Notes: generated by a model from the letters alone, not told the origin. A stretch of DNA of 64,000 nt from Actinomadura sp. NBRC 104425 (GCF_030269545.1 NZ_BSTN01000010.1:180843-244842), one strand, 5' to 3'. Positions 50,400-59,477 are shown, counted from the first letter of the stretch. Program-made: numbers and translations.

Positions 50400-51845
50400 A
50401 TGCCGATGAGGTTCCGTCCAGCGCCGGCCGTCGCCGCCGGCCTGCTCGCCGCCGCCGCGGCCGTCGCGCCCGCGCCGCCGGCGGCCGCGGCACCTGCCGC
50501 GGCGCCCGTCGCAGCGCCTGCCGCAGCGCCTGTCGAGAAGGCCGCCGAGCCCACGCTCGGCGAGCTCGCCGCCGCCAAGAACCGCTACTTCGGGTCGGCC
50601 ACCGACAATCCCGAGCTCAGCGACGCCGCGTACGTGTCCATCCTCAGCAGCGAGTTCTCCTCCATCACCCCCGGCAACTCGATGAAGTGGGACGCCACCG
50701 AACCGCAGCGGGGGCAGTTCGACTTCAGCGGCGGCGACGCCATCGTGGACCTCGCCCAGCGCAACGGGCAGCAGGTGCGCGGGCACACGCTGGTGTGGCA
50801 CAGCCAGCTGCCGAGCTGGGTGTCGGGCGGCAACTTCTCCGCCGAAGAGCTGCGGTCCATCCTGCAGAACCACGTCACCACCGTCGCGTCCCACTACAAG
50901 GGCAAGGTCGTGCACTGGGACGTGGTGAACGAGCCGCTGAACGAGGACGGCACCCTCCGCGACACCGTCTTCTCCCGCACGCTGGGGGAGAGCTACATCG
51001 CCGACGCCTTCCGCGCCGCCCGCGCCGCCGACCCCGACGCCAAGCTCTACATCAACGACTACAACATCGACGGGATCGGCGCCAAGAGCGACGGCATGTA
51101 CCGGCTCGTCACATCGCTCCTGGACCAGGGCGTGCCCATCGACGGCGTCGGATTCCAAGGGCATCTGGCGCTGCAGTACGGCTTCCCGTCCCGCATGCAG
51201 GAGAACCTGCAGCGCTTCGCCGACCTCGGCCTGGACGTGGCCATCACCGAGCTCGACATCCGCATGCAGCTGCCCGCCGACAGCACCAAGCTCGCCACCC
51301 AGGCCACCTGGTACTCCGACGTGACCAAGGCGTGCCTGGCCGTGTCCCGCTGCGTCGGCATCACCATCTGGGACTACACCGACAAGTACTCCTGGATCCC
51401 CAGCGTGTTCCCCGGAGAGGGCGCCGCGCTGCCATGGGACGAGAACCTGCAGCCCAAGCCCGCCTACGACGCGCTGCGTGTGGCCCTGGGCGGCACCCCC
51501 GGCGGCGGCGACCCCGACCCGGCGGCGTCCTGCAAGGTCTCCTACGCGGTCACCGCCCAGTGGAACACCGGCTTCACCGCGGCCGTCACCATCACCAACA
51601 CCGGCTCCACCGCCATCAACGGGTGGACCCTGACGTTCGACCTGCCCGCCGGGCAGCGTGTGAGCCAGGGCTGGAGCGCCCAGTGGTCGCAGTCCGGGAC
51701 GACCGTCACCGCCGTGAACGCCTCCTGGAACGGCACGCTCGCCCCCGGCGCGTCCACCTCCATCGGGTTCAACGGCACCCACGACGGTCAGACGCCCGCG
51801 CCCACCGCGTTCACCCTCAACGGCACCACCTGCACCACCGCCTAG
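50400..51845 (+). CDS. Secreted GH10 endo-beta-1,4-xylanase with C-terminal CBM2
   Basis: The ATG at 50400 follows AGGAGGG. Of 481 residues: signal peptide and a 25-residue Ala/Pro-rich stretch (to about 50), GH10 barrel (about 52-360) with acid/base Glu178 in WDVVNEPLNEDG and nucleophile Glu284 in AITELDIRM, a short Gly/Pro/Asp linker (about 365-378), then CBM2 (about 380-481; SCKVSYAVTAQWNTGF ... LNGTTC). It cuts xylan outside the cell while bound to cellulose or xylan. A perfect CelR box suggests cellobiose-dependent induction of this xylanase. Confidence 0.97.
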   Translation: MPMRFRPAPAVAAGLLAAAAAVAPAPPAAAAPAAAPVAAPAAAPVEKAAEPTLGELAAAKNRYFGSATDNPELSDAAYVSILSSEFSSITPGNSMKWDATEPQRGQFDFSGGDAIVDLAQRNGQQVRGHTLVWHSQLPSWVSGGNFSAEELRSILQNHVTTVASHYKGKVVHWDVVNEPLNEDGTLRDTVFSRTLGESYIADAFRAARAADPDAKLYINDYNIDGIGAKSDGMYRLVTSLLDQGVPIDGVGFQGHLALQYGFPSRMQENLQRFADLGLDVAITELDIRMQLPADSTKLATQATWYSDVTKACLAVSRCVGITIWDYTDKYSWIPSVFPGEGAALPWDENLQPKPAYDALRVALGGTPGGGDPDPAASCKVSYAVTAQWNTGFTAAVTITNTGSTAINGWTLTFDLPAGQRVSQGWSAQWSQSGTTVTAVNASWNGTLAPGASTSIGFNGTHDGQTPAPTAFTLNGTTCTTA

Positions 51846-51953
51846 AACAACCGGCGGCCCCAAAGCCGGGCGCCGCGGCCCGTTAGCGACGGTGACCCCT
51901 CTCCGCAGCGGCCCGCGGCGCCCTTCCACGTCCGCCCCGGGGCGGCCCCCGGC
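51846..51953. other. Convergent gap after the GH10 xylanase
   Basis: This short region between convergent genes has an imperfect GC-rich inverted repeat at about 51850-51878 (CCGGCGGC ... GCGCCGCGG) that may end transcription. No gene is visible. Confidence 0.35.
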
Positions 51954-53231
51954 TCAGCGTTGGACGGGGTCGATGCGGCGGCCGTCCTGGCCGAAGAACA
52001 GCGCCCGCGACACGTCCAGCGCCAGCCGCACCGGCGCCCCGACCTGCTGCCCGTGCCCGGACCTCAGCCGCACCACCAGGTCCGACCGGCGGTGCGCGCC
52101 CACGTGGTCGGACGCCGGCTCGGGCTCGCCGCGGCGGTTCCCCAGCCGCAGCAGCGCACGGACCCGGTCCAGCACCGCCGGCTCGGTACGCGGGGCCGCG
52201 TCCTGCGCCGGCCGCTCCGCGCCGAGCAGGTCGCGGTCGACCACCGGAACGTCCGTCTCCACATGCGCCAGCCACTCGTGCCCGTGGTACTCCAGCGCGC
52301 GCAGCCGCCCCGACAGCCCGGCGCCCCCGTCCGGCCCGTCCACGGGCCACAGCGCGTCGGCGCGCACCCCCACCACGATCGGCATGCCGTGGTGGCGCGC
52401 CAGATGCTCCACCCGCGGATCGGTCCACGGCAGCCGCAGCTCCTGGCCGCCCAGGTCGATGGTGACGCTGCCCTCGCCCAGCTGCGCGTAGACGATCCCG
52501 GTGAGCAGGTTGATCTGCGGGGCGCCCAGGAACGCGGCGGTGAACGCGGTGGCGGGGTCCTCGTACACCTGGGTGGGTGTGCCGAGGTCCTCCAGGCGCC
52601 CGTCGCGCAGCACCGCGATCCGGTCGGCCAGCGTCAGCGCCTCCACCTGGTCGTGGGTGACGTACACGGTGGTCACGCCGAGGCCGCGCACCAGCGCGCC
52701 GATCTCCAGCCGCAGGTCGGTGCGCAGCGCCGCGTCCAGGTTGGACAGCGGCTCGTCCATCAGGAACACCGACGGCTCGCGGATGATCGCCCGGCCCATC
52801 GCCACCCGCTGCCGCTGCCCGCCCGACAGGCTGCCGGGCAGCCGGTCCAGCGTCTGGTCGATCTTCAGGGCGCGCGACAGCTCGACCACCTTGGCCCGGA
52901 TCTCGGCCGGGTCCTCGCCCGCCAGCTCCAGCGGGAACGCCAGATTGCCGTGGATGCTGCGGTGCGGGTACAGCGCGCCGTTCTGGAACACCATCGCCAC
53001 GTTGCGCTCGCGCGGCGGCAGGTCGGTGGCCGGCCGGTCGTCCAGCCACAGCTCGCCGCTGCTGGGCTGCTCCAGACCGGCGATGATGCGCAGGATCGTC
53101 GACTTGCCGCAGCCGGACGGGCCGAGCAGCACCAGCAGCTCCCCGTCGCGGACATGCAGGCTCAGGTCGCGCACCGCACGCACCCCGCCCGGATAGACCT
53201 TGCTCACCGATTCGAGGGTGACTGAGGCCAT
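51954..53231 (-). CDS. msiK: MsiK/UgpC-type multiple-sugar importer ATPase
   Basis: The 425-residue ATPase has Walker A GPSGCGKST (about 37-45), Q-loop VFQNGALYPH, signature LSGGQRQRVAMGRAI, Walker B VFLMDEPLSNLD, switch VTHDQVEA, and then TOBE-type regulatory domains. Streptomyces MsiK energises cellobiose (CebEFG) and xylobiose (BxlEFG) importers that lack their own ATPase. Three such importers are in this window. At 425 residues it is about 45-50 longer than MsiK. The excess is an Arg/Glu-rich insert around residues 325-375 in the C-terminal part. It stands alone between GH10 and celR. AGGTG lies upstream of the ATG. Confidence 0.93.
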   Translation of the reverse strand: MASVTLESVSKVYPGGVRAVRDLSLHVRDGELLVLLGPSGCGKSTILRIIAGLEQPSSGELWLDDRPATDLPPRERNVAMVFQNGALYPHRSIHGNLAFPLELAGEDPAEIRAKVVELSRALKIDQTLDRLPGSLSGGQRQRVAMGRAIIREPSVFLMDEPLSNLDAALRTDLRLEIGALVRGLGVTTVYVTHDQVEALTLADRIAVLRDGRLEDLGTPTQVYEDPATAFTAAFLGAPQINLLTGIVYAQLGEGSVTIDLGGQELRLPWTDPRVEHLARHHGMPIVVGVRADALWPVDGPDGGAGLSGRLRALEYHGHEWLAHVETDVPVVDRDLLGAERPAQDAAPRTEPAVLDRVRALLRLGNRRGEPEPASDHVGAHRRSDLVVRLRSGHGQQVGAPVRLALDVSRALFFGQDGRRIDPVQR

Positions 53232-53448
53232 CGCTGCACCTAGGGTCGGGGGTCATGGGCGCGGCGCACCGCGCCCTCCTCGGGTGGTCCGGCCGTGCCC
53301 CCTCACCGACGGCGCCCTTGCGCATGCGATACGGCGCCCGCCGCACGGACCGAGGTACCCGCAAGTACACCGTGATGTACACCACTTTGTCCAGTGTGAC
53401 TCGCGGGTTCGCGCAGGTGGCCGCGCGCCCCGGGGGCGCGCGGCGCAC
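53232..53448 (-). promoter_or_regulatory. Leader/promoter region of the msiK-type gene
   Basis: This 217-bp gap holds the leftward promoter of the ATPase. On the minus strand GGTGTAC occurs twice, 12 bp apart (within 53365-53385), next to ACTGGACAAAG. No TGGGAGCGCTCCCA box is present, so the ATPase may not be under CelR. Confidence 0.35.
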
Positions 53449-54465
53449 TCACGCCGACTCGCGCAGCACCAGATGGGTCTGCAGGATCACCACCGGCTCG
53501 GCCACGGCCTCGCCCCGGATCCGCGACACCAGCAGCCGCGCCATGCTGCGGCCCATCTCCTCCACCGACTGGTGGACGGTGGTCAGCGGGGGATCGGCCA
53601 CCGGGGCGCTGGCCGAGTCCTCGAAGCCGATCACCGCCACGTCCTCGGGGATGCGGCGCCCGCGCTTCTTCAGCACCCGCATGGCGCCCAGCGCCATCGG
53701 GTCGTCGGCGGCGAACACCGCGTCCAGGTCCGGGGCGATCTCCAGCAGCTCCTCGGCGGCGGCGACCCCGCTGGCCTCGCTGAAGTCGCCGTACACCACC
53801 AGCTCCGGCAGGCCCGCCTCGGCCAGCGCCTCCCGGTACCCGGCCAGCCGGTCGATGCCCACGCCCATGTCCTGCGGCCCGGCGACGGTGGCGATGCGCC
53901 GCCGCCCCTGGTCCAGCAGGTACTGCACGGCGCGGCGGGCGCCGTCGCGGTTGTCGACGTCGACGTAGCTGACCGGGGACAGGCCCGGGGGCCGCCCGCC
54001 CAGCACGGTCGGCACCCCGTTGGCCTCCAGCTTGGCCGGCAGCGGGTCGTCGGCGTGCAGCGAGGTCAGCAGCACCCCGTCGACGTGCTGCCCGGTCAGG
54101 TACTGCTCCAGCCGGGCGTACTCGTCGGGGGACTGCGCCAGCGCCAGCAGCAGCTGCAGCCCGGTGGCGTTCAGCTCCGAGCTGATGCCGCGGGTGATTC
54201 CGGCGAAGAACGGCTCGTCGAACACCCGCAGCTCGGACTCGGCCACCACCAGCGCCACCGTGTCGGTCCGCCGGGTCACCAGGGTGCGGGCCGCCCGGTT
54301 CGGCACGTATCCCAGCTCGTCGATCGCGCGCAGCACCGCCTCGCGGGCCCGGCGGCTCACCCGCGGCGAGCCGTTGATGACCCGCGACACGGTGCCCCGC
54401 CCGACCCCGGCCCGCGCGGCGACCTCCTCCAGGGTGGGCCGGTCCGACGGGCGTCTCACCGCCAT
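53449..54465 (-). CDS. celR: LacI-family cellulose-utilisation repressor (CelR/CebR)
   Basis: The 338-residue repressor has the LacI helix-turn-helix PTLEEVAARAGVGRGTVSRVINGSPRVS (about 10-37), hinge NRAARTLVTRRTDTVALVVAES, and a full effector domain (DVDNRDGARRAVQYLL, GIDRLAGYREAL, AADDPMALGAMRVLKKRGRRIPEDVAVIGFEDSA). CelR of Thermobifida and CebR of Streptomyces bind TGGGAGCGCTCCCA and are released by cellobiose. Four perfect copies lie nearby (GH10, cebE and GH6 promoters). It follows the GH1 gene, giving the cebR-cebEFG-bglC gene set. The partial regulator at 1-849 is similar in its effector domain. Confidence 0.93.
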   Translation of the reverse strand: MAVRRPSDRPTLEEVAARAGVGRGTVSRVINGSPRVSRRAREAVLRAIDELGYVPNRAARTLVTRRTDTVALVVAESELRVFDEPFFAGITRGISSELNATGLQLLLALAQSPDEYARLEQYLTGQHVDGVLLTSLHADDPLPAKLEANGVPTVLGGRPPGLSPVSYVDVDNRDGARRAVQYLLDQGRRRIATVAGPQDMGVGIDRLAGYREALAEAGLPELVVYGDFSEASGVAAAEELLEIAPDLDAVFAADDPMALGAMRVLKKRGRRIPEDVAVIGFEDSASAPVADPPLTTVHQSVEEMGRSMARLLVSRIRGEAVAEPVVILQTHLVLRESA

Positions 54466-54543
54466 GGGCGCCCCGCCGTCCGCGCGGCCGCGCCGGGCCC
54501 ACGTACGAGCCTGCGTCCGAGCCCCCGCATGAACCCGGTGTCC

Positions 54544-54561
54544 GGTGCCCGTCCGGGCACC
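54544..54561 (-). terminator. Small hairpin between the GH1 gene and celR
   Basis: GGTGCCC (54544-54550) and GGGCACC (54555-54561) form a 7-bp stem with a 4-base loop, 46 bp after the GH1 stop. It may end the ceb operon transcript. The rest of the 142-bp gap presumably contains the celR promoter, with no operator recognised. Confidence 0.4.
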
Positions 54562-54607
54562 CTGGTCTCCCGCATCTGTTCCGGCCCCTTCGTCGCGTGC
54601 GACGCCG

Positions 54608-56038
54608 TCAGCGGTGGTCCGGCAGTCCGCCCTGCCGGATCACCCGCGAGTACCAGCGTGCGCTCTCCTTGGGCACCCGGCGCTGGGTGGCGTAGTCGAC
54701 GTGCACCAGCCCGAAGCGCTTGGAGTACCCCCATGCCCACTCGAAATTATCCAGAAGCGACCAGGTGAAATAGCCGCGCAGGGGCACGCCCTCGGCGATG
54801 GCGTCGTGGCAGGCGCGCAGGTGCGCCTCCAGGTAGGCGATGCGGTCGGTGTCGTTGAGGGGCAGGTCGCCGTTGGGGGGCTCGTCGTAGCCCGCGCCGT
54901 TCTCGGTGACGTACAGCGCGACCGGCGGGTACTCGCGGTGCAGCCGCACCAGCAGCTCGTGCAGGCCGGTCTCGTCGATCTCCCAGCCCATGCCGGTGAC
55001 CGGGCGGCCGCCGTCGACGAACCGCACGAACTCGCTGCCCACCCAGGGGGAGTGGCCGGAGAACGGCGACGTCGCCGCCTGGGTGGCCTCGCCCGGGGTG
55101 CCCGCCACGGTGAACCGGGAGTAGTAGTTGACGCCGAGCTGGTCGAGCCGCTGGTTGATCACCGCCAGGTCGCCGTCCCGCACGCACGCGTCGAAGTCGT
55201 GCCCCTCCAGGTCGGCCAGCACGTCGGCCGGGTAGGAGCCGCGCAGCAGCGGGTCCAGGAAGAGCCGGTTCTGCATGCCGTCGATGCGGCGCGCCGCGTC
55301 CAGGTCGGCCTCCGACTGCGTCGCCGGAGAGACGGCGTACAGGTTGACGGCGGCGCCGAACCGGTTCTGCGGGCGGCGGGCGCGCATCGCCTCGACCGCC
55401 AGGCCGTGCCCGAGCATCAGGTGGTGCGCGGCGCGCAGCGCGGCGGCCGGCTCCCTTCGACCGGGCGCATGCTCTCCCGAGGCGTACCCCAGGAACGCCG
55501 CGCACCACGGCTCGTTGATCGTCATCCACTGCGACACCCGGTCGCCGAGCGCCGCGTGCACCTCCCCGGCGTAGTCGGCGAACCGGTGCGCGGTGTCGCG
55601 CTCGGGCCAGCCGCCGGCGTCCTCCAGCGGCTGCGGCAGGTCCCAGTGGTAGAGCGTCGGCCACGGCTCGATGCCCGCCTCCAGCAGGGCGTCCACCAGG
55701 CGGCGGTAGAAGTCCAGGCCCGCGGGGTTGAGCGGCCCGGCGCCGGACGGCTGCACGCGCGGCCAGGACACCGAGAACCGGTAGGCGGTCAGGCCCAGTT
55801 CGGCCATGAGCGCCACGTCCTCGCGGAACCGGTGGTAGTGGTCGACCGCCACGTCGCCGGTGTCGCCGCCCAGCACCTTGCCGGGCGTGCGGCAGAAGGT
55901 GTCCCAGATGGACGGCCCGCGGCCGTCCTCGGCGGCGGCGCCCTCGATCTGGTACGCCGCGGTGGCGGCGCCCCAGCGGAACCCCGCGGGGAACGCGACG
56001 GCGGGCGCGGGCTCGGAGCTGTGCTGTACGGAGGTCAC
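54608..56038 (-). CDS. bglC: GH1 beta-glucosidase, cytoplasmic
   Basis: The enzyme hydrolyses imported cellobiose and cello-oligomers to glucose. The GTG at 56038 overlaps the permease stop (GTGA). The 476-residue (beta/alpha)8 protein starts FPAGFRWGAATAAYQIEGA, with acid/base Glu176 in MTINEPW and nucleophile Glu379 in YVTENGAGYDE; no signal peptide. It is the last gene of the cebEFG-bglC operon, as in Streptomyces and Thermobifida. Confidence 0.96.
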   Translation of the reverse strand: MTSVQHSSEPAPAVAFPAGFRWGAATAAYQIEGAAAEDGRGPSIWDTFCRTPGKVLGGDTGDVAVDHYHRFREDVALMAELGLTAYRFSVSWPRVQPSGAGPLNPAGLDFYRRLVDALLEAGIEPWPTLYHWDLPQPLEDAGGWPERDTAHRFADYAGEVHAALGDRVSQWMTINEPWCAAFLGYASGEHAPGRREPAAALRAAHHLMLGHGLAVEAMRARRPQNRFGAAVNLYAVSPATQSEADLDAARRIDGMQNRLFLDPLLRGSYPADVLADLEGHDFDACVRDGDLAVINQRLDQLGVNYYSRFTVAGTPGEATQAATSPFSGHSPWVGSEFVRFVDGGRPVTGMGWEIDETGLHELLVRLHREYPPVALYVTENGAGYDEPPNGDLPLNDTDRIAYLEAHLRACHDAIAEGVPLRGYFTWSLLDNFEWAWGYSKRFGLVHVDYATQRRVPKESARWYSRVIRQGGLPDHR

Positions 56039-56925
56039 GCCTTGATCGCACCTTCCATGATTCCGCCGATGATCTGGCGGCCGAACAGGATGAAGACGAT
56101 GAGCAGCGGAAGGATGGCCAGCGTCGTCCCGGCGAACATCAGCGTGTAGTCCTTGAAGTAGGCGTTCGCCAGGTTGTTGATGGACAGCTGGACGGTCGGG
56201 TTCTCGGGGTTGAGCACCGCCAGCGGCCACATGAACTCGTTCCAGGTCTGCATGAACGTGAACAGGCCCAGCACGCCCGCCGCGGGCCGCAGCGCCGGCA
56301 GCACGACCCGCCAGTACAGGCCGAAGGTGGTGCAGCCGTCCACCCGGGCGGCCTCGATCAGCTCGTCCGGCACGGCCTGGTCGGCGTACTGGCGCATCAT
56401 GAACACGCCGAACCCGGTGACCAGGAACGGCACGATGACCGCCTGCAGCCGGTTCTGCCAGCCCAGCTCCACCATGATCATGTAGAGCGGGATGATGCCC
56501 ATCTGCACCGGGATCATCATGGTCGCGATGATCACTAGCAGCAGCGCGTTCTTGCCGCGGAAGCGCAGCTTGGCGAAGGCGAACCCGGCCAGCGAGGCGA
56601 AGAACACCGTGGAGACCGTGACGCACGACGACACGATCGCCGAGTTGACCAGGCCCTTGGCGAAGTAGGCGTCGGGGTTGTCGAACAGGCGGCCCACGTT
56701 GTCGCCGAAGTTGCCGCCCGGCGTCATCGGCGGCGGCACGGCGCCGACCACCTCGTTGCCGCGGGTCGCGACGATGATCATCCAGTAGATCGGGAAGATC
56801 GACAGCGCCAGCGCGGCGATCAGCGTGATGTAGGTCAGCGGGCTGGCGTCCCACAGCCCGCGCAGCCGCCCGGCGCGGCGCCGCGCGCCGCCGGAGCGGC
56901 CCGGTCGCGACAGCACGGCGGTCAT
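56035..56925 (-). CDS. cebG: ABC cellobiose permease CebG
   Basis: The 296-residue MalG-type permease has six hydrophobic segments (first YITLIAALALSIFPIYWMIIVA) and the EAA loop IEAARVDGCTTFGLYWRVVLPALRP. The start overlaps the CebF stop by 4 bp and its stop overlaps the GH1 start. The C-terminus GGIMEGAIKA is normal. It works with CebE and CebF for cello-oligosaccharide uptake, powered by the MsiK-type ATPase. Confidence 0.93.
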   Translation of the reverse strand: MTAVLSRPGRSGGARRRAGRLRGLWDASPLTYITLIAALALSIFPIYWMIIVATRGNEVVGAVPPPMTPGGNFGDNVGRLFDNPDAYFAKGLVNSAIVSSCVTVSTVFFASLAGFAFAKLRFRGKNALLLVIIATMMIPVQMGIIPLYMIMVELGWQNRLQAVIVPFLVTGFGVFMMRQYADQAVPDELIEAARVDGCTTFGLYWRVVLPALRPAAGVLGLFTFMQTWNEFMWPLAVLNPENPTVQLSINNLANAYFKDYTLMFAGTTLAILPLLIVFILFGRQIIGGIMEGAIKA

Positions 56926-57911
56926 CGCGCCCCTCCCGCACGCCGGACGAACAGGAAGTTGAGCAGCGAGAAGACGATGATCATCAGGAAGAGCATCCAG
57001 GCGATCGCCGCGCCGTAGCCGTAGGCGTCGCTACGGAACGCGTTGTCGAACATGTACATGGCGACGGTCTGGTACTGGTGCACCGGGCCGCCGTCCATCC
57101 GGCCGCTGCCGAACAGCACCGGCTCGGTGAACAGCTGCAGGCCGCCGATCGTGGAGATGATGACGGTGAAGAGGATCGTGGGCCGCAGCATCGGAACGGT
57201 GATCTGCCAGAACTGGCGCACCCGGGAGGCGCCGTCGATGGCCGCCGCCTCGTACAGGTCCTTGGGGATGGCCTGCATGGCGGCCAGGTAGATCAGCGCG
57301 TTGTAGCCGGTCCACCGCCAGTCGACCATCGCCGAGATCGCCACCCAGGACCAGCCGCGCGACGCCTGCCAGTCGATCGGGTCCACGCCGACCTGGCCGA
57401 GCAGCCAGTTGACCATGCCGTAGTCGCGGGCGAACAGCTGGGCGAACACGATCGCCACCGCCGCGGTCGAGGTCACCATCGGGGCGACCATGCCGATGCG
57501 GTAGAACGTGCTGGCGCGCAGCCGCCGGTTCAGCAGGTTGGCCACCCACAGCGCCAGCAGCAGCTGCGGCACGGTGGACATGAAGAAGATCCCGATCGTG
57601 TTGACGACCGAGCGCCAGAACGCCTCGTCGCCGAGCAGCTCCCGGTAGTTCTGCAGCCCGGTGAACTCCCGCAGGCCCGAGGCCAGCTCCCAGTCGTGCA
57701 GGGACACCCAGACGGTGAAGACCAGCGGGAACGCGCCGAAGATCAGGAAGACGATGTAGAAGGGCGAGATGAACAGGTAGGGCGAGGCCCGCATGTCGAG
57801 CCGCGCGAGACGGGTCCGCCAGCCGCGGCGGGGCGCGCCGGGCGGAGCGGACCGCTGCGCTCGGCCCGCCCGGTTGCGCCCGGAACTGGCCGGGCGCACG
57901 TCGACGCTCAT
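56922..57911 (-). CDS. cebF: ABC cellobiose permease CebF
   Basis: The 329-residue MalF-type permease starts at the ATG at 57911, with AAAGGAC upstream. A basic, Arg-rich N-terminus precedes about six hydrophobic segments (first LFISPFYIVFLIFGAFPLVFTVW) and the EAA loop YEAAAIDGASRVRQFWQITVPML. A 240-bp gap with a strong hairpin separates it from cebE, unlike the tight overlaps of the rest of the operon. Confidence 0.93.
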   Translation of the reverse strand: MSVDVRPASSGRNRAGRAQRSAPPGAPRRGWRTRLARLDMRASPYLFISPFYIVFLIFGAFPLVFTVWVSLHDWELASGLREFTGLQNYRELLGDEAFWRSVVNTIGIFFMSTVPQLLLALWVANLLNRRLRASTFYRIGMVAPMVTSTAAVAIVFAQLFARDYGMVNWLLGQVGVDPIDWQASRGWSWVAISAMVDWRWTGYNALIYLAAMQAIPKDLYEAAAIDGASRVRQFWQITVPMLRPTILFTVIISTIGGLQLFTEPVLFGSGRMDGGPVHQYQTVAMYMFDNAFRSDAYGYGAAIAWMLFLMIIVFSLLNFLFVRRAGGAR

Positions 57912-57976
57912 GAAAACGTCCTTTCTGGGCGTCGGGGAGGTTCGGATGATGCGGCGCGCCTGCGACGCGTCGGTGT

Positions 57977-58008
57977 GGCGCCCGCCTTCCCGCGGGGAGG
58001 CGGGCGCC
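57977..58008 (-). terminator. Intercistronic hairpin between cebE and cebF
   Basis: A 14-bp stem with a CGCG loop: GGCGCCCGCC at 57977-57986 pairs with GGCGGGCGCC at 57999-58008, extended by a T-A, a T-G and two C-G pairs. It lies about 145 bp downstream of the cebE stop and 65 bp before the cebF start. Such hairpins after binding-protein genes can protect the upstream mRNA and lower permease expression. The remaining 57912-58151 holds no gene. Confidence 0.6.
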
Positions 58009-58151
58009 GGACGGGGGCCGGGGGAAGCGGCGGCGGCGGGTGGGGCGGTCGTCTGCTGCGCCGCCGCCGCGGCCCCTGGGCCTGCACGCTCCCGGGGGCC
58101 GGACGCGGTCCGGGATCTCCGGCCCGTCACGGCTCCCGGGAGGCGCGGGCG

Positions 58152-59477
58152 TTACCGTGCCGCCCTGGTGGCGGCTTCGACGGCGCGGTTCCAGGCGTCG
58201 GACGCCTTGATCTGGCCCTGGCCGACGCCGAGGAGGACGTCCTCGACGTCCTCACGCACGTCCTCGTTCTTCGGGCCGAGGTGCAGCGGCTTGACCGCGC
58301 CGGCCATCTCGCTGAAGATCTTGCCGATCGGCGCGTCCCCGAAGTAGGGGTTGGTCTTGCCGGTCACCGCCGGGTCCTGCTGGGCCTGCGGCGAGGACGG
58401 GAAGGTGTTCTTGTCCTTGAACGCGGCCAGCTGGCCCTGCGGGCTGGTCAGGAACTTGGCCAGCTCGGCGGCCTCCTTGGGGTGCTTGGACTGCTTGGGC
58501 ACCGCCAGCCAGGAGCCGCCCCACACGCCGGCGCCGCCGGGCAGCTTGGCCACGTCCCACTTGCCCTTGCCGTAGTCGCCGGAGAACTCCTCGATGCCGC
58601 CGAGCATCCAGGCGGGACAGGGCAGCGTGGCGAAGGTGTCGCGCTTGAGGGCGGTCTGCCACTCGGGCGTGAAGATCCGCATGTTGGCGGTCAGGTTCTC
58701 GGTCTGGAAGCGCAGCGTGGTGTCGAATGCCGTCTTGACCGCCGGGTTGGAGCTGAACACCAGGTTGTCGTTGTTGTCGAAGTAGGTGTAGCCGACGGTC
58801 CTGCCGCCCTCCTGCGACACGGTGGTGCGCCAGATGGCGGTCGGCCCGTCCAGCCACTTGGTCTTGGGCACCTTCGCCTGGAACTTCTTGCCCGTCTCCA
58901 GGAAGCTGTTCCAGTCCGGCCACAGGTTGGACACCTCGTCGCGGTCCGTGGGCAGCCCGGCCTGCTTGAACAGGTCCTTGCGGTAGCACATGCCCATGGG
59001 GCCGATGTCGGTGCCGAGGCCGACCAGCTGCTTGCCGTCGGCGGTGATGCCCATCTTCCACTTCCAGGGCAGGAAGTTCTTCTCCAGCGACGCGCCGCCG
59101 TAGTCGAACAGGTTGACGAAGCGGTTGGCCTGCTGCATGTAGGTGGGCAGGATGCCCTCCTCCAGCGCGACCACGTCGCCGGCGCCGCTGCCGGTGGCCA
59201 TCCACTGCTGCAGGCGCGGCTTGAACTGGTCGAGCTCGGCGACCTTGCGCTGCCGGATCTTGATGTTGGGGTGGGACGCCTCGTACTGCTTGTACAGCCC
59301 CTCGTAGCCGAACTCGCCGAAGACGTCGACGGTGAGCTCGATCGTGCCGCCGGACGAGCCGTTGTCGTCGTCCCCGCCTCCGCAGGCGGAGGTGGCGGCG
59401 AGAATCCCGGCGAGCACGGCGGCCAGGCCCGTTTTCAGTCCCCTGCCGCCGGGGACGCGGCGCGTGGTGGCCCTCAT
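58152..59477 (-). CDS. cebE: ABC cellobiose/cellotriose-binding lipoprotein CebE
   Basis: The ATG at 59477 is chosen because GAGAGGGG lies upstream and an upstream extension would run through the operator. The 441-residue protein has a lipobox TSA-Cys32 followed by GGGDDD, then the family-1 solute-binding fold (VDVFGEFGYEGLYKQYEASHPNIKI; MATGSGAGDVVALEEGILPTYM; LGTDIGPMGMCYRKDLFKQAGLP; GSWLAVPKQSKHPKEAAELAKFL). It captures cello-oligosaccharides and heads the cebEFG-bglC operon under CelR control. Confidence 0.94.
   Translation of the reverse strand: MRATTRRVPGGRGLKTGLAAVLAGILAATSACGGGDDDNGSSGGTIELTVDVFGEFGYEGLYKQYEASHPNIKIRQRKVAELDQFKPRLQQWMATGSGAGDVVALEEGILPTYMQQANRFVNLFDYGGASLEKNFLPWKWKMGITADGKQLVGLGTDIGPMGMCYRKDLFKQAGLPTDRDEVSNLWPDWNSFLETGKKFQAKVPKTKWLDGPTAIWRTTVSQEGGRTVGYTYFDNNDNLVFSSNPAVKTAFDTTLRFQTENLTANMRIFTPEWQTALKRDTFATLPCPAWMLGGIEEFSGDYGKGKWDVAKLPGGAGVWGGSWLAVPKQSKHPKEAAELAKFLTSPQGQLAAFKDKNTFPSSPQAQQDPAVTGKTNPYFGDAPIGKIFSEMAGAVKPLHLGPKNEDVREDVEDVLLGVGQGQIKASDAWNRAVEAATRAAR

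Noticed and set aside
48774..51929. A 1051-codon minus-strand frame opposite GH10 and out of frame with the esterase
   Set aside because: It overlaps two well-supported genes in other frames and has shadow-type composition.
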